A stretch of 64,000 nucleotides of DNA from Scalindua sp964344685 (GTDB taxonomy: Bacteria; Planctomycetota; Brocadiia; Brocadiales; Scalinduaceae): contig CAYFOK010000001.1 in NCBI GenBank assembly GCA_964344685.1, positions 310,001 to 374,000 on the forward strand, in the 5' to 3' direction. Both the position numbers and the translations under genes were made by a program. Of the stretch, positions 1 to 8,153 are shown piece after piece; positions within the stretch are counted from its first letter, which is position 1, and each line of letters starts with the position of its first letter. The notes under the pieces were generated by a model, which saw nothing but the letters and a program-made list of their open reading frames with translations, ran no database searches and had not been told where the DNA came from.

Positions 1-351
1 ATAGACCATGCTACAGGCTTGATGTGGCACCAGTCAGGATCTGAGAAATATATGAATTGGGAACAGGCAGGGAACTGGATAGAAAAGCTGAATGAAAAAG
101 GATATGCCGGGTTTAAGGATTGGAGAATGCCTACTGTGGAAGAGGCAGTCTCACTGCTTGAGCCAATTAAAAAAAATGGTAATCTTTACATAGACACCGC
201 CTTTGATAGTAAACAGCAGTGGATATGGACTGGTGATAAAATGAGTGGTCTGGAGGCAGCGTGGGTAGTGGCGTTCTACGATAGTAACGTGTGTTGGTAC
301 GCATTCACCAGCCGCTTCCACTATGTTCGTCCCGTACGCTCAATTAAATGA
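1..351 (+). CDS. DUF1566 (Lcl C-terminal domain) protein, 5' truncated by window edge
   Basis: The reading frame is open from the first base (it reads DHATGLMWHQSGS), so the start lies outside the window. What remains is about 116 residues of a DUF1566 domain, recognisable from the DWRMPTVEEA segment, WIWTGDK, and the closing VRPVR signature before the stop. DUF1566 is a lectin-fold-like domain common in secreted proteins of Gram-negative bacteria and often found in several copies; its biochemical role is not established. The conserved Trp/Arg pattern makes the family call firm. No function beyond a probable surface or periplasmic role can be given. Confidence 0.8.
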   Translation: MDHATGLMWHQSGSEKYMNWEQAGNWIEKLNEKGYAGFKDWRMPTVEEAVSLLEPIKKNGNLYIDTAFDSKQQWIWTGDKMSGLEAAWVVAFYDSNVCWYAFTSRFHYVRPVRSIK

Positions 352-394
352 AAACCACTTTCTGCTTATAGATTTTTATAATTTTAGAAAAACC

Positions 395-814
395 ATGAGA
401 CTGAAACAGCACATGACTATATCACTTTTTTTTTCTGCACTCCTTTTTGGAATTACCAAATCATGGATTATCTTTACCTCTTCACTATTAAGTGGAGTAT
501 TGATTGATTGTGATCACGTTCTGGATTATTTAGTGAAATTTAGGAAGCGTTTTAGTTTAAAGGAGTTTTTTGATCTCAATTATAATCATAAGATGCAGTT
601 TGTTATGATAATATTTCATTCCTGGGAATTGCTGGTACCGTTTGGTTTTTACGCTTTCTTTATTAGTGGTAACCCATGGATTATAGGAATTTCAATAGGT
701 TTTACTCAACACATTGTTTTAGACCAAATTTTTAACAAACCGAACAGGTGGACATACTTTTTCTTCTGGAGATTGAATAAAGGTTTTAATAAGCAGAGAA
801 TATTTCCAGATTGA
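395..814 (+). CDS. small integral membrane protein, YdjM-like metal-dependent hydrolase type
   Basis: This is a 139-residue membrane protein. The frame is open from 323, but an upstream start would overlap the previous gene, so I prefer the ATG at 395 (MRLKQHMT). It has hydrophobic segments near the N-terminus, the middle and the C-terminal third. Conserved-looking polar residues sit at membrane edges: an IDCDH motif, a later HKMQF...H, and QHIVLDQIFN. This His/Asp pattern resembles the membrane-bound metal-dependent hydrolase family (YdjM/YbcI, LexA-regulated in E. coli), but the similarity is weak. The substrate is unknown. No strong ribosome binding site is visible. Confidence 0.55.
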   Translation: MRLKQHMTISLFFSALLFGITKSWIIFTSSLLSGVLIDCDHVLDYLVKFRKRFSLKEFFDLNYNHKMQFVMIIFHSWELLVPFGFYAFFISGNPWIIGISIGFTQHIVLDQIFNKPNRWTYFFFWRLNKGFNKQRIFPD

Positions 815-903
815 TCAGTTGTTAAGGCCTGAAGGCCATTGTCAGTTGAGGTCGAATAGAGTGATCATTATTTTATACTTTAAAAGTGAGTTTTGAGAAT
901 AAG

Positions 904-1182
904 ATGGAAACTATAGAGACGATTAAAATCATGGGAGTAGTTGCCAGCGTAATTCTTCCCATGTTTAATATTCCCTTAATACTGAAAATCAGGAAGACAG
1001 GTTCATCGAAGGATTTTTCTCTTACATGGGCATTTGGGATTTTGGGCTGTACCCTGCTTATGATGCCTTCGGTTTTATTAACACCCGATATTGTCTTCAA
1101 GGCTTTTGGGATTATAAACCTTGTTTCCTTTTCCACGGTTATGTTCTATATTTTGAAATACCATCGTCACAAGCCTGTCTAA
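904..1182 (+). CDS. SemiSWEET/PQ-loop family small transporter
   Basis: This is a 92-residue protein with three predicted membrane segments. It carries the PQ-loop-type block NIPLILKIRKTGSSKDFS, which matches the usual P(Q)hhxhhrtkSxxgfS pattern of SemiSWEETs, the bacterial half-size sugar facilitators that work as dimers. A GTG at 886 would add six residues; I prefer the ATG at 904. In the ancestral arrangement it would lie directly upstream of the antiporter gene now at 9267, because an integrated element separates the two. The fold is fairly sure; the transported sugar is not known. Confidence 0.7.
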   Translation: METIETIKIMGVVASVILPMFNIPLILKIRKTGSSKDFSLTWAFGILGCTLLMMPSVLLTPDIVFKAFGIINLVSFSTVMFYILKYHRHKPV

Positions 1183-1242
1183 CTGTTGTCGGTAATTCTA
1201 TTATGTAAGTAAAATAGCACATACCTGAAAACATTAGAGAAA

Positions 1243-1259
1243 ATTATGATTACCGAACA
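1243..1259 (+). repeat. left attachment site (attL core)
   Basis: This 17-bp sequence is identical to 9264-9280. It is immediately followed by a 7-bp inverted repeat (AACACCT at 1256-1262 and AGGTGTT at 1266-1272) that overlaps the core and could serve as paired integrase core-binding arms or as a weak terminator. The bases to its left (GAGAAA) probably are the original ribosome binding site of the antiporter gene. Confidence 0.8.
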
Positions 1260-1360
1260 CCTGGAAGGTGTTTTTAACAATTTACATAACTGCCTGATCT
1301 AGTGTCTGTTATGTCGCTATCACATTAACTGGCAATAGCTTATAAATTTATTCTTTTCCC

Positions 1361-1427
1361 GTTGATTCCTGTGGAGTCCTGTTGATTACGATGGAGTTGA
1401 CTACGTTTTGACTACAATCTGACTACA
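1361..1427 (+). promoter_or_regulatory. left arm-type integrase site array (TTGACTAC repeats)
   Basis: Copies of TTGACTAC lie at 1397-1404, 1408-1415 and (as CTGACTAC) 1419-1426, exactly 11 bp apart. Less perfect copies precede them (TTGATTAC at 1382-1389, TTGATTCC at 1362-1369). The same octamer with the same 11-bp step and the same orientation recurs at 9154-9172 at the other end of the element. Spacing of one helical turn, presence at both ends and an integrase with an N-terminal arm-binding-like region make arm-type recombination sites the best reading. This is inference; no binding data are implied. Confidence 0.65.
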
Positions 1428-1429
1428 TT

Positions 1430-1439
1430 GGGGGGGGGG
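1430..1439 (+). repeat. G10 homopolymer tract
   Basis: Ten consecutive G directly follow the left arm-type array, about 100 bp before the first gene of the element. Such tracts slip easily during replication, so length variation between cells or assemblies is likely. No gene is interrupted. Confidence 0.6.
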
Positions 1440-1541
1440 TGTCAAATCGACTTCCCTATATACAAACGTTATTTATGTTATCAGAACCTTCACACACGTG
1501 GCATTAGAAAAACTTAGACCCAAATTTATAGGAAATTATAG

Positions 1542-1928
1542 ATGACGAAAGAAAAAAAAGGAAAAATGAACAGAAAGAAGGAGCTTGCGATGCTCGCTCT
1601 ATTAGAAAAACCTACAATTGCAGAAGCAGCTAAGGCAGTTAAAGTAGGTGAAGCAACGCTCTACAATTGGATGCGTGAGGAATCGTTCCAGAAGGATTAC
1701 AGAGCGCTTAAGCAGGAAATTGTGTCACACTCCGTCACAAGGCTACAGAAGGCTTCCTCATTGGCTGTTGATGCACTGGTAGAGATAGTCAAGGATAAGG
1801 AGAAACCTTCTAGCGTCAGGGTTATGTCAGCAAGGTCTATTCTCGACTTCTCAAATAAAGGAGTGGAGATCGAGACGTTAGAGGAAAGTATTTTATCTAT
1901 GGAAAAACTTTTAAATTCAAAGAGGTGA
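1542..1928 (+). CDS. helix-turn-helix protein, terminase small subunit-like
   Basis: This 128-residue protein is the first gene of the integrated element. An N-terminal helix-turn-helix (about residues 10-50: AEAAKAVKVGEATLYNWMR) is followed by a helical region rich in Ala, Lys and Glu (about 55-128). This layout is typical of phage terminase small subunits and the related phBC6A51-type HTH proteins, which bind DNA as oligomers. If it is a true small terminase it would be the only packaging-related gene here, as in PICI satellites that redirect a helper's terminase. A plain regulator is the alternative. Its stop overlaps the start of the next gene. Confidence 0.6.
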   Translation: MTKEKKGKMNRKKELAMLALLEKPTIAEAAKAVKVGEATLYNWMREESFQKDYRALKQEIVSHSVTRLQKASSLAVDALVEIVKDKEKPSSVRVMSARSILDFSNKGVEIETLEESILSMEKLLNSKR

Positions 1929-2161
1929 ACATGAGTATTCAAAAGTTAAAGAATAGAATCAAGAAGATGAAAGCCGAGGTTTGTGGATTCGGTAGTAGTA
2001 TTATTCCAAAAGGAGAACGAATTCTGGTCGCCAAAGCGAGGACTGAAAGTGAAGCCAACAAGATATTTGAAGATTTAAAAGGTAAGTTAAGAGAGAAGTA
2101 CGGTGATTTTCCTGATGAGGATGTCCAGTGTATTTGGTGCAGGCTTTTCGGGGCTGGTTAA
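1925..2161 (+). CDS. hypothetical protein in mobile element
   Basis: This is a 78-residue soluble protein, rich in Lys and Glu. It starts four bases before the end of the preceding HTH gene (GTGAACATGAG context; TTG/GTG/ATG starts are close together, with ATG at 1931 as an alternative). I do not recognise the family. The segment RILVAKARTESEANKIFEDL looks like a compact alpha/beta fold. Translational coupling suggests it works with the HTH protein. Confidence 0.55.
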   Translation: MNMSIQKLKNRIKKMKAEVCGFGSSIIPKGERILVAKARTESEANKIFEDLKGKLREKYGDFPDEDVQCIWCRLFGAG

Positions 2162-2342
2162 TGACTGACTGAAAACTATCTAAAATACCTACAAAAGCCT
2201 AGTTTGTTATCATTCCTGTTAGACGCTTCTGTATTTCAATTGAGAGCATAATTCCAAAAAATATTTGAATTATACTAATGATTATAATACCCTAGCAATA
2301 TCATTACGAATCTTTACATATTAAATTAATAAGTAGGGTAGA

Positions 2343-2570
2343 TTGATGAGGAAGTTATTTATTGCATTGCTTATTATTGTCATTGGTGCTATTGGTACAT
2401 ACATATGGACTCAGACTGAAAATGGTACAGCCTATGGTGCAACAGGTTTTCTTGTAAGAGAACAAATAAGCGGTATGAATAAGATTTGCTACTATAGTTG
2501 TCTAGGAGGCGAAGTGGCAATTACTATTAAATCTACCCAGCTTTGTCCTCTTTCTATTAATTGTGATTAA
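2343..2570 (+). CDS. small exported or membrane-anchored cysteine-rich protein
   Basis: This is a 75-residue product. A basic start (MMRKL) and a hydrophobic segment at about residues 4-21 form a signal peptide or anchor. The mature part holds four cysteines in two groups (KICYYSC and QLCPLSINC), suitable for two disulfides outside the cytoplasm. The family is not recognised. It precedes two further exported proteins in the element, so the three may form one cargo module. A 180-bp AT-rich gap lies upstream and could hold its own promoter. Confidence 0.6.
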   Translation: MMRKLFIALLIIVIGAIGTYIWTQTENGTAYGATGFLVREQISGMNKICYYSCLGGEVAITIKSTQLCPLSINCD

Positions 2571-2678
2571 TTACAAGAATTAATATGTATTTTTTTTGAA
2601 CTTGTGCACATATTGTATTCTGTCTTTGGCCTATAAATTCATACAAAATGCAGTTACAGTTGATTCTAAGAGGTAGAA

Positions 2679-3197
2679 ATGTTTAATGGAATTAGACTAA
2701 TATTCATATCATTGATTTTGGCTTCTGTTCTCGTCTCCTGTGCTACATCTCGGAACACACGAAATTCTACATTTACGATGGACTCTCCAATTCCTATTAT
2801 CTCTCCTACCAATGCTCAAGTTAAATTTAATGCAAAAATCGATGTGCGACAGAGTTTGATATTGGTAAGAGTGTTTATAGAGAATATTGGTAATGAAGAC
2901 TTGAAAATTGAACCATCGATGATAAGCGTTTTCGATGAAAACAAAACAGTTTTGAAAAGAGTTACTGCAGAACAGTCAGCATACATTTCCTCTCAAACGT
3001 TTAGTGACCCCAACCGCTATATGACACTACTGAATCATAAATTTGAAGTTGTAAAACTTGTCTCTCAAAATATTTCTCCTGGATTTAGTGTTACAGGAAT
3101 GGTTTATTTCTATTCTGCGTTCACCCTTCCTTTATACGTACAGTGTGATTTAAATAATGAACAGATTATCCTTCAATTTGACAGAATAAAAGAATAA
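2679..3197 (+). CDS. lipoprotein of unknown function, element cargo
   Basis: This 172-residue protein has an N-terminal signal ending in a lipobox (LASVLVSC, Cys about residue 21), so it is probably a lipid-anchored periplasmic or outer-membrane protein. The mature part contains a segment like an immunoglobulin-type or FxLYD-like beta domain (VRVFIENIGNEDLKIEPSMI, then FDENKTVLKR). AAGAGGTAG ahead of the ATG serves as the ribosome binding site. Prophage and satellite lipoproteins often act in superinfection exclusion; that role here is only a suggestion from context. Confidence 0.65.
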   Translation: MFNGIRLIFISLILASVLVSCATSRNTRNSTFTMDSPIPIISPTNAQVKFNAKIDVRQSLILVRVFIENIGNEDLKIEPSMISVFDENKTVLKRVTAEQSAYISSQTFSDPNRYMTLLNHKFEVVKLVSQNISPGFSVTGMVYFYSAFTLPLYVQCDLNNEQIILQFDRIKE

Positions 3198-3223
3198 ATA
3201 CTATTTGTAGGAAAGGTAACCGT

Positions 3224-3742
3224 TTGATAACTAATAAAACAATAATTATATTAGTCTGCTTCTTTGCGTTATATACCTCTACTTGCTATGCACAGGAACA
3301 AGAAATAGCATATCCAGTAAAACAAGAGTATATTGAGAAAACCAGCTTGTTATTAGCCAAGCTCGATAATTATAAAGAAGATTTAGGGGCATTGTTCAAT
3401 AACAAAGATTTTATGCTTTATGGTGCGACTTTGGAAATAGCTGAACTGAAAATATATGAAGAACTTTTTAGTATATACTTTGCGTTAATCATTGAAAAGC
3501 AACACGGCATGGAAAATCAATTCAATTGCCGATCAATGACAACTATTAAGGAGTATGCTAAGGGTGCTGTGCCTAATTGTGATTTATTGACAGCACAAAT
3601 GAATGAGTGGGTGGAGAGCTCTCCTACTTCTGTGTATCTTAAATGTGAACAGCTTAAAAGGTACATTAGTGAGTTTAAAGGACTGCTACAAAATCTAGTA
3701 ACGGAATTGAAAGATACAATGAAAGTATTAGGATGCCAATAG
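3224..3742 (+). CDS. secreted hypothetical protein, element cargo
   Basis: This is a 172-residue protein starting with TTG at 3224; no ATG fits, and GAAAGG lies upstream. The first 24 residues (MITNKTIIILVCFFALYTST, ending CYAQ) form a good signal peptide with a cleavage site after YA. The mature part is helical and holds four cysteines (NCRS, NCDL, KCEQ, LGCQ). I do not recognise the family. It follows the lipoprotein gene by 26 bp, so the two are probably co-transcribed. Confidence 0.6.
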   Translation: MITNKTIIILVCFFALYTSTCYAQEQEIAYPVKQEYIEKTSLLLAKLDNYKEDLGALFNNKDFMLYGATLEIAELKIYEELFSIYFALIIEKQHGMENQFNCRSMTTIKEYAKGAVPNCDLLTAQMNEWVESSPTSVYLKCEQLKRYISEFKGLLQNLVTELKDTMKVLGCQ

Positions 3743-3805
3743 TTAGAATTACAGAGAATAATCAGTTTTCCTTGGCATTAAAGTAATACTATATGTTTTC
3801 AACAG

Positions 3806-3888
3806 TCGGGGTTAAAGGTAGCTCCTGATGCCCGGTACTCCACCGGGTACCCCGATTTATACCTCATGGAGGTTGCTTGGAGGGCAAC
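3806..3888 (+). promoter_or_regulatory. structured 5' leader with nested hairpins
   Basis: An outer stem pairs TCGGGGT (3806-3812) with ACCCCGA (3849-3855). It encloses a perfect 6-bp hairpin, CCCGGT (3831-3836) with ACCGGG (3842-3847). Next come ACCTC/GAGGT (3861-3873) and GTTGC/GCAAC (3872-3876 with 3884-3888). The last hairpin holds the GGAGG ribosome binding site of the following gene in its loop. There is no U-tract, so this looks like a regulatory leader rather than a terminator. It matches no riboswitch class I know. Confidence 0.5.
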
Positions 3889-3891
3889 AAC

Positions 3892-4899
3892 ATGTCAAAA
3901 GCTAAACCTTCACAGAAAACTACTACCAAGAATAAACAAACCAATAATCATAGTGTGCTAGATTCCATTCCTAAAGCAATTAATGATAAGGTAATTCAGT
4001 GTGCTAATGAACGAAAGAGTTTGTTAATTATTGGGGGGAATAAAGAACAAAAGAACATTTTAGCTAAACAGATACATAGTGTTTGCTGTCAAAGAGTATC
4101 TAAAGATGGAAGACAAATGATACAAAGAGAGACTCCCGGTACGGTAGCGCAACTTTTAACTATTAATTGCATGTATTATAGAAATAAACAAGAATTTCAT
4201 GATGATATTGATAAAATTTTAAACGGAGGACCATTTGTTATAGATAGCTATCTACAAGCAGAAGAAAATCAAATGGCTCATGGCGGTGATACAATTCCTG
4301 AGCGATATCATTGTGTTGATATCCCAGTTCTTTTTATTGACAATTTAGATTCGCTATCATCCGATGATGACTTGCTTAGGAAAGTGGCTAGGCTAGCAAA
4401 TTACAAGTTCAAAAGTTTTAAACCAGTAATTATTGTTAGCATTAACTCGCCTAAGAAATTACACGATTGGTTTAGAGAGCCTTTTGAAGAAGTTTCTTTG
4501 ATATCAAAGCCTATACAAGAGGCTGTGCAACAAAAAATCAAATTTAAGGAAGCAAAAATAGTTGAACAAGGGCTAAAGTCAATAGAATCCACGCTAATTT
4601 ACACAAAAAAATCGGGTAAATTTAGATTTAAAAACTCGGTGTCAATAGCGGTCTCAGCAACCTCTAGAGCTAAAGTTAGAAATATGGTAGAGAAACTTAT
4701 GAAGTGGTGGGGCAAAGGAAAACCATGTCCACTAAGTGAAATAGTAAAAGACCCTAGAAGAAAAACTCCTCAAAGTATCTATGACAATATTTCAACAATA
4801 AGAAACGTCCTAAAGGATTTAAAAGTTAACTTACCACAATGTACTGATGAAAAATATCCACCCCCAAGCGAACCCGAACTCTTCGATATAGTTGATTAA
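3892..4899 (+). CDS. AAA+-like protein with degenerate Walker A, element regulator
   Basis: This is a 335-residue protein; I choose the ATG at 3892 because GGAGGG sits 7-8 bp before it, rather than the TTG at 3877. About residues 40-215 resemble the AAA+ core of sigma-54 activator-type ATPases: LLIIGGNKEQKNILAKQIHS stands where a P-loop would be, then LFIDNLD (Walker B-like), then VSINSPKKLHDWFREPFEE like a sensor region. The Walker A lacks the GxxGxGK pattern, keeping only the first Gly and one Lys, so ATP hydrolysis is doubtful. The C-terminal 100 residues look like a winged helix (KLMKWWGKG to VLKDLKVNL). Probably a DNA-binding regulator or replication helper. Confidence 0.5.
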   Translation: MSKAKPSQKTTTKNKQTNNHSVLDSIPKAINDKVIQCANERKSLLIIGGNKEQKNILAKQIHSVCCQRVSKDGRQMIQRETPGTVAQLLTINCMYYRNKQEFHDDIDKILNGGPFVIDSYLQAEENQMAHGGDTIPERYHCVDIPVLFIDNLDSLSSDDDLLRKVARLANYKFKSFKPVIIVSINSPKKLHDWFREPFEEVSLISKPIQEAVQQKIKFKEAKIVEQGLKSIESTLIYTKKSGKFRFKNSVSIAVSATSRAKVRNMVEKLMKWWGKGKPCPLSEIVKDPRRKTPQSIYDNISTIRNVLKDLKVNLPQCTDEKYPPPSEPELFDIVD

Positions 4900-5083
4900 G
4901 GAATTGGATAAACTTACACTAGAAAAACTAGAATTACGTACAACCCCCTTGTTTCATGCCTCTACAGCCTTTTTTCGCTGTTTCCACAGACTAGGAGCAC
5001 ACTAGAACCGCTAAATTGACTAATCCCCTTGAGCACATATACTCCAAACATAATTCTTTAATCTTTTTTCCAAAGGAGAGTAT

Positions 5084-5275
5084 ATGGGAAAAGAATTGCT
5101 ATCTATACGGGAAGCATCAGGATTACTAGGCGTTGCTGAAACTACTCTGCGAGATTGGCTGTATCAAAAGCGATTACCATTCTACCGCCTAGGGAGAGCT
5201 ATTCGAATTAAGAAGGTAGACATACTTGAATTCAGGGAAAGGGCTAGGGTCGAGGGTGGTAGTAATGAAAGCTAA
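5084..5275 (+). CDS. excisionase/MerR-like HTH protein (HTH_17)
   Basis: This is a 63-residue DNA-binding protein with the classic HTH_17 pattern: SIREASGLLGVAETTLRDWL, then KRLPFYRLGRAIRI and KKVDILEFRERA. Such proteins serve as excisionases (Xis), AlpA-type activators or replication regulators. AAAGGAG precedes the ATG. It overlaps the start of the primase gene by 11 bp, so the two are translated together, which favours a role in replication control. The element has a second HTH_17 protein next to the integrase. Confidence 0.75.
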   Translation: MGKELLSIREASGLLGVAETTLRDWLYQKRLPFYRLGRAIRIKKVDILEFRERARVEGGSNES

Positions 5276-7169
5276 CGGAACACTTCCGGTGCAATTACAG
5301 AGCATTAATTTCGGTTTTGTTAAATTACGTGAGAAATCCAAAATACCAGTTGAGAAAAATTGGCAGAATAAACCATATACATATGAAGATATTCAATCTT
5401 GGTTTGCTCAGGGTTTTAATTACGGTGTTCTTGGTGGATGTGGTGATCTTATTGTGATTGATGCTGATACGAAGGAGTTGGATAAAGTTGTTAAAGATAA
5501 ACTGCCAGATACATTTACTGTAAAAACCCCACGGTGCGGTCATCATTACTATTATATCTGCAAGGGCATTAGTAATAAGATTGTGTTAAGCCAAAACGGA
5601 GAACATTTTGGAGAGATTATTTCATCAGGTTCGCAGGTAGTTGGTTCGGGTTCAATCCACCCCGACACTGGAACTAAATATGAAGTTGTCAGTAATATTG
5701 ATATTGCAGAGATTAGTCGAGAAGAGATACTTGCTAATCTTGCAGAATATATTCCATCAACAGGTACAGGTGATAACATGTTTAATGAATTAATCGAGAA
5801 ATATGGCCAGCCGTATTATTTGGAAAAAAACAAATTAACCAGTATTAATGAATCATTTTGGGCAGGACTGCACGATGCTGAAAACATCCAATTATATGAA
5901 CCTTCTGAGAAGATGTTTTACCGTTATGATAATTTTACCGGGCTTTATAAAGAGATTTCCGCTGATGTGATTAAACAGGAAATCTCAAGAAGGATGTTGT
6001 CAGTATCACGAGAAAATAATATTAACGATCTTGAAAAAAGAAGAAGTAATACTACTTTGAACAACATCACTTCCCACTTGAAGGGCATCAGCGAGAAAAG
6101 AAGCGCCTTTGATAGAACTAAAAGAAAGATAGTTCATTTCGCAAATGGTGTTCTAGATTTCATGGCTAATGATAATGCTAATTTTGTTAGTTTCTCACCT
6201 GAATTCTATTCAAGAAATCAGTCTCCTATTCTTTTTGATGTATCCGCAGAATGTCCACGTTTTCTTAATGAGTTATTATATCCAGCTACTTCACCTGATG
6301 ATGCAATATTAATTCAGAAATACATGGGGCTGTGCCTGCTTGGGAATAATCTTATACAGCGATTATTAATCCTCGATGGAAAAGCAGGCAGGGGGAAGTC
6401 TACTATATCCTTAATTATTCAAGGGCTAGTTGGTCTGAGCAATGTTACAGAGCTACGAACTAAGCATCTTGCAGAAAGATTTGAACTTTTTCGTTATCTT
6501 AAGAAAACCTTGCTGATTGGAGTGGATGTGCCAGGTGACTTTCTGTCACAAAAAGGAGCAGTTGTTTTAAAAGGATTAGTAGGAGCAGATTGGTTGGATG
6601 CAGAGCAGAAAGGCGGTACTGGAAGTTTTCAACTACAAGGCAACTATTGTGTTGTAATAACCTCAAACTCAAGGCTCCACGTTAGATTAGACGGAGATAT
6701 AGGTGCGTGGAGAAGGAGGCTATTAATTGTCCGCTTTGAAGGTCTTATTCCTAAAAAAAAGATTCCTGATTTTGCAAACGTGTTACTAGCGGAAGAAGGT
6801 AGCGGTATTCTTAACTGGGCGTTACAAGGGCTACAAATCGTTCTTGAAGACATAAAAATACACGGAGATATACAATTGACCGATGTTCAAAGTGGTGTTG
6901 TTGATGCTCTTTTAGCTGAAAGTGATAGTCTGCGGCATTTCTTGAGTGATTGCATTGTAAGAGATGAGAACTGTGATATTTCAGTGCCAGAGATTAAAGA
7001 AGCATATGCGGAATATTGCCCCAAGAAAAAATGGACTGCAAAACCGATTACAATGATTGAAAAAGAGCTAGAGGGGCTAATGCTTGAACTGTTTCAGACT
7101 ACTAAATCTGGCTCAATTTCCCGTGATGGTAAAAATGCCAGGGGGTTTAGAAGGGTTAGGCTACTATAA
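5265..7169 (+). CDS. bifunctional primase-polymerase / SF3 helicase (P4/D5-type replication protein)
   Basis: This is a 634-residue replication initiator. Residues about 8-165 form an archaeo-eukaryotic primase-polymerase domain: YGVLGG, the metal-binding DAD at 66-68, KTPRCGHHYY, and the GSGSIHPDTG motif. The middle holds the D5-N/P4-type linker. Residues about 365-560 are a superfamily 3 helicase with Walker A GKAGRGKST (from G372) and later VVITSNSRL (SF3 motif C). The C-terminus is a D5-type winged-helix region. Such proteins melt an origin and prime replication of phage satellites and plasmids. I place the start at the ATG 5265 rather than the TTG at 5226, since that removes most of the overlap. 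Confidence 0.9.
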   Translation: MKANGTLPVQLQSINFGFVKLREKSKIPVEKNWQNKPYTYEDIQSWFAQGFNYGVLGGCGDLIVIDADTKELDKVVKDKLPDTFTVKTPRCGHHYYYICKGISNKIVLSQNGEHFGEIISSGSQVVGSGSIHPDTGTKYEVVSNIDIAEISREEILANLAEYIPSTGTGDNMFNELIEKYGQPYYLEKNKLTSINESFWAGLHDAENIQLYEPSEKMFYRYDNFTGLYKEISADVIKQEISRRMLSVSRENNINDLEKRRSNTTLNNITSHLKGISEKRSAFDRTKRKIVHFANGVLDFMANDNANFVSFSPEFYSRNQSPILFDVSAECPRFLNELLYPATSPDDAILIQKYMGLCLLGNNLIQRLLILDGKAGRGKSTISLIIQGLVGLSNVTELRTKHLAERFELFRYLKKTLLIGVDVPGDFLSQKGAVVLKGLVGADWLDAEQKGGTGSFQLQGNYCVVITSNSRLHVRLDGDIGAWRRRLLIVRFEGLIPKKKIPDFANVLLAEEGSGILNWALQGLQIVLEDIKIHGDIQLTDVQSGVVDALLAESDSLRHFLSDCIVRDENCDISVPEIKEAYAEYCPKKKWTAKPITMIEKELEGLMLELFQTTKSGSISRDGKNARGFRRVRLL

Positions 7170-7172
7170 TAA

Positions 7173-7799
7173 ATGAGTTTAGATATAACGAAATTAGAAA
7201 ATGTTGAGCATAAGGGGGCGCGAATTATTGCTCGCTGTCCTGCATGTATGGAACTCGGTAATGACAATAAGGGGAACCATTTATCAATTGATGAACAGGG
7301 GCATTTTTCGTGTATTAGGTATCCCGGAGAAGCAGGGGCAGATCATCGTAAGCGCATTTTTGCCTTGATTGGAATAAAAAACGGAAATAGTAAATCGTAT
7401 TCTTCGCAACAAATCAAAGTGATAAAAGTGAAGAAAGTAGATAGAAATACTGGAAATATTATAAAAAGAGATGTTCTGGGACACTTGGGACGGGTAAATC
7501 AAACTCTTAAGAAACATAATGAAAATGATATTAAAGAACGTATATGTAATAAGGACTTTGAAAAAGGCGTCCCAGACGTCCCAACTACAAAACCAGAATC
7601 AAAGACTTACACTATAACAACTGAAACAGAAGTACCACCAACCGTTGAAAATACATGTATCGAATGTGGCAGCCCTGCAATTTTTTATGTAGATTCTTCC
7701 GGTAAAGCCTGCTTTGACAAATGCAATGTACATGGGGAGCGTCGGAAAGTAACCCATGCAGACATTGATGCATGGTCGAGGGAAAAGAGAACTAAATAG
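7173..7799 (+). CDS. zinc-finger protein, probable primase accessory
   Basis: This is a 208-residue protein starting three bases after the primase stop. The N-terminal 65 residues form a CHC2-like zinc ribbon (ARCPACMELGN, then HFSCIRYPGEAGADH), the module that usually precedes primase catalytic domains. A second CxxC-type ribbon lies near the C-terminus (CIECGSPAIFYV, then CFDKCNVHG). The middle is low in predicted structure. Here the zinc module is a separate gene next to a primase-polymerase, so a DNA-template recognition role is likely. Confidence 0.65.
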   Translation: MSLDITKLENVEHKGARIIARCPACMELGNDNKGNHLSIDEQGHFSCIRYPGEAGADHRKRIFALIGIKNGNSKSYSSQQIKVIKVKKVDRNTGNIIKRDVLGHLGRVNQTLKKHNENDIKERICNKDFEKGVPDVPTTKPESKTYTITTETEVPPTVENTCIECGSPAIFYVDSSGKACFDKCNVHGERRKVTHADIDAWSREKRTK

Positions 7800-7846
7800 T
7801 AACACAGGAAGTGATGACCAATCGATAAGGCTATTTTAGTCAATAA

Positions 7847-8095
7847 ATGAATCTATTGAAAATGGCAAATATGAAACGATTTGTGAACGTTAAAACAGTT
7901 TCTGAATATACATCTTTGCCTGTCAAAACACTCTATGAGTGGGCAGGTACTGGCCGGATTCCCTCTGTCAAGATAGGACGAAGGGTTCTATTCGACCTCC
8001 AAGATGTAGATAAGTTTATGGAGAGTTTAAAGCGTCCTTACAACTATAGTGAGACAATAGCCAATAAAATCGTTGGAGACCTTCATGGCAATTGA
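7847..8095 (+). CDS. excisionase-like HTH_17 protein
   Basis: This is an 82-residue HTH_17 protein: NVKTVSEYTSLPVKTLYEWA, then TGRIPSVKIGRRVLFDLQDV. It lies 58 bp upstream of the integrase gene, the usual place for a recombination directionality factor. ATGs at 7862 and 7871 are alternative starts. Likely role: controlling excision by the neighbouring integrase, or acting as an AlpA-type transcription activator of it. Confidence 0.7.
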   Translation: MNLLKMANMKRFVNVKTVSEYTSLPVKTLYEWAGTGRIPSVKIGRRVLFDLQDVDKFMESLKRPYNYSETIANKIVGDLHGN

Positions 8096-8153
8096 TTATA
8101 ATACTGTCGATAGCGTCATACAGATACTCTCAGACGTTGGAAAGGAGGTATAG

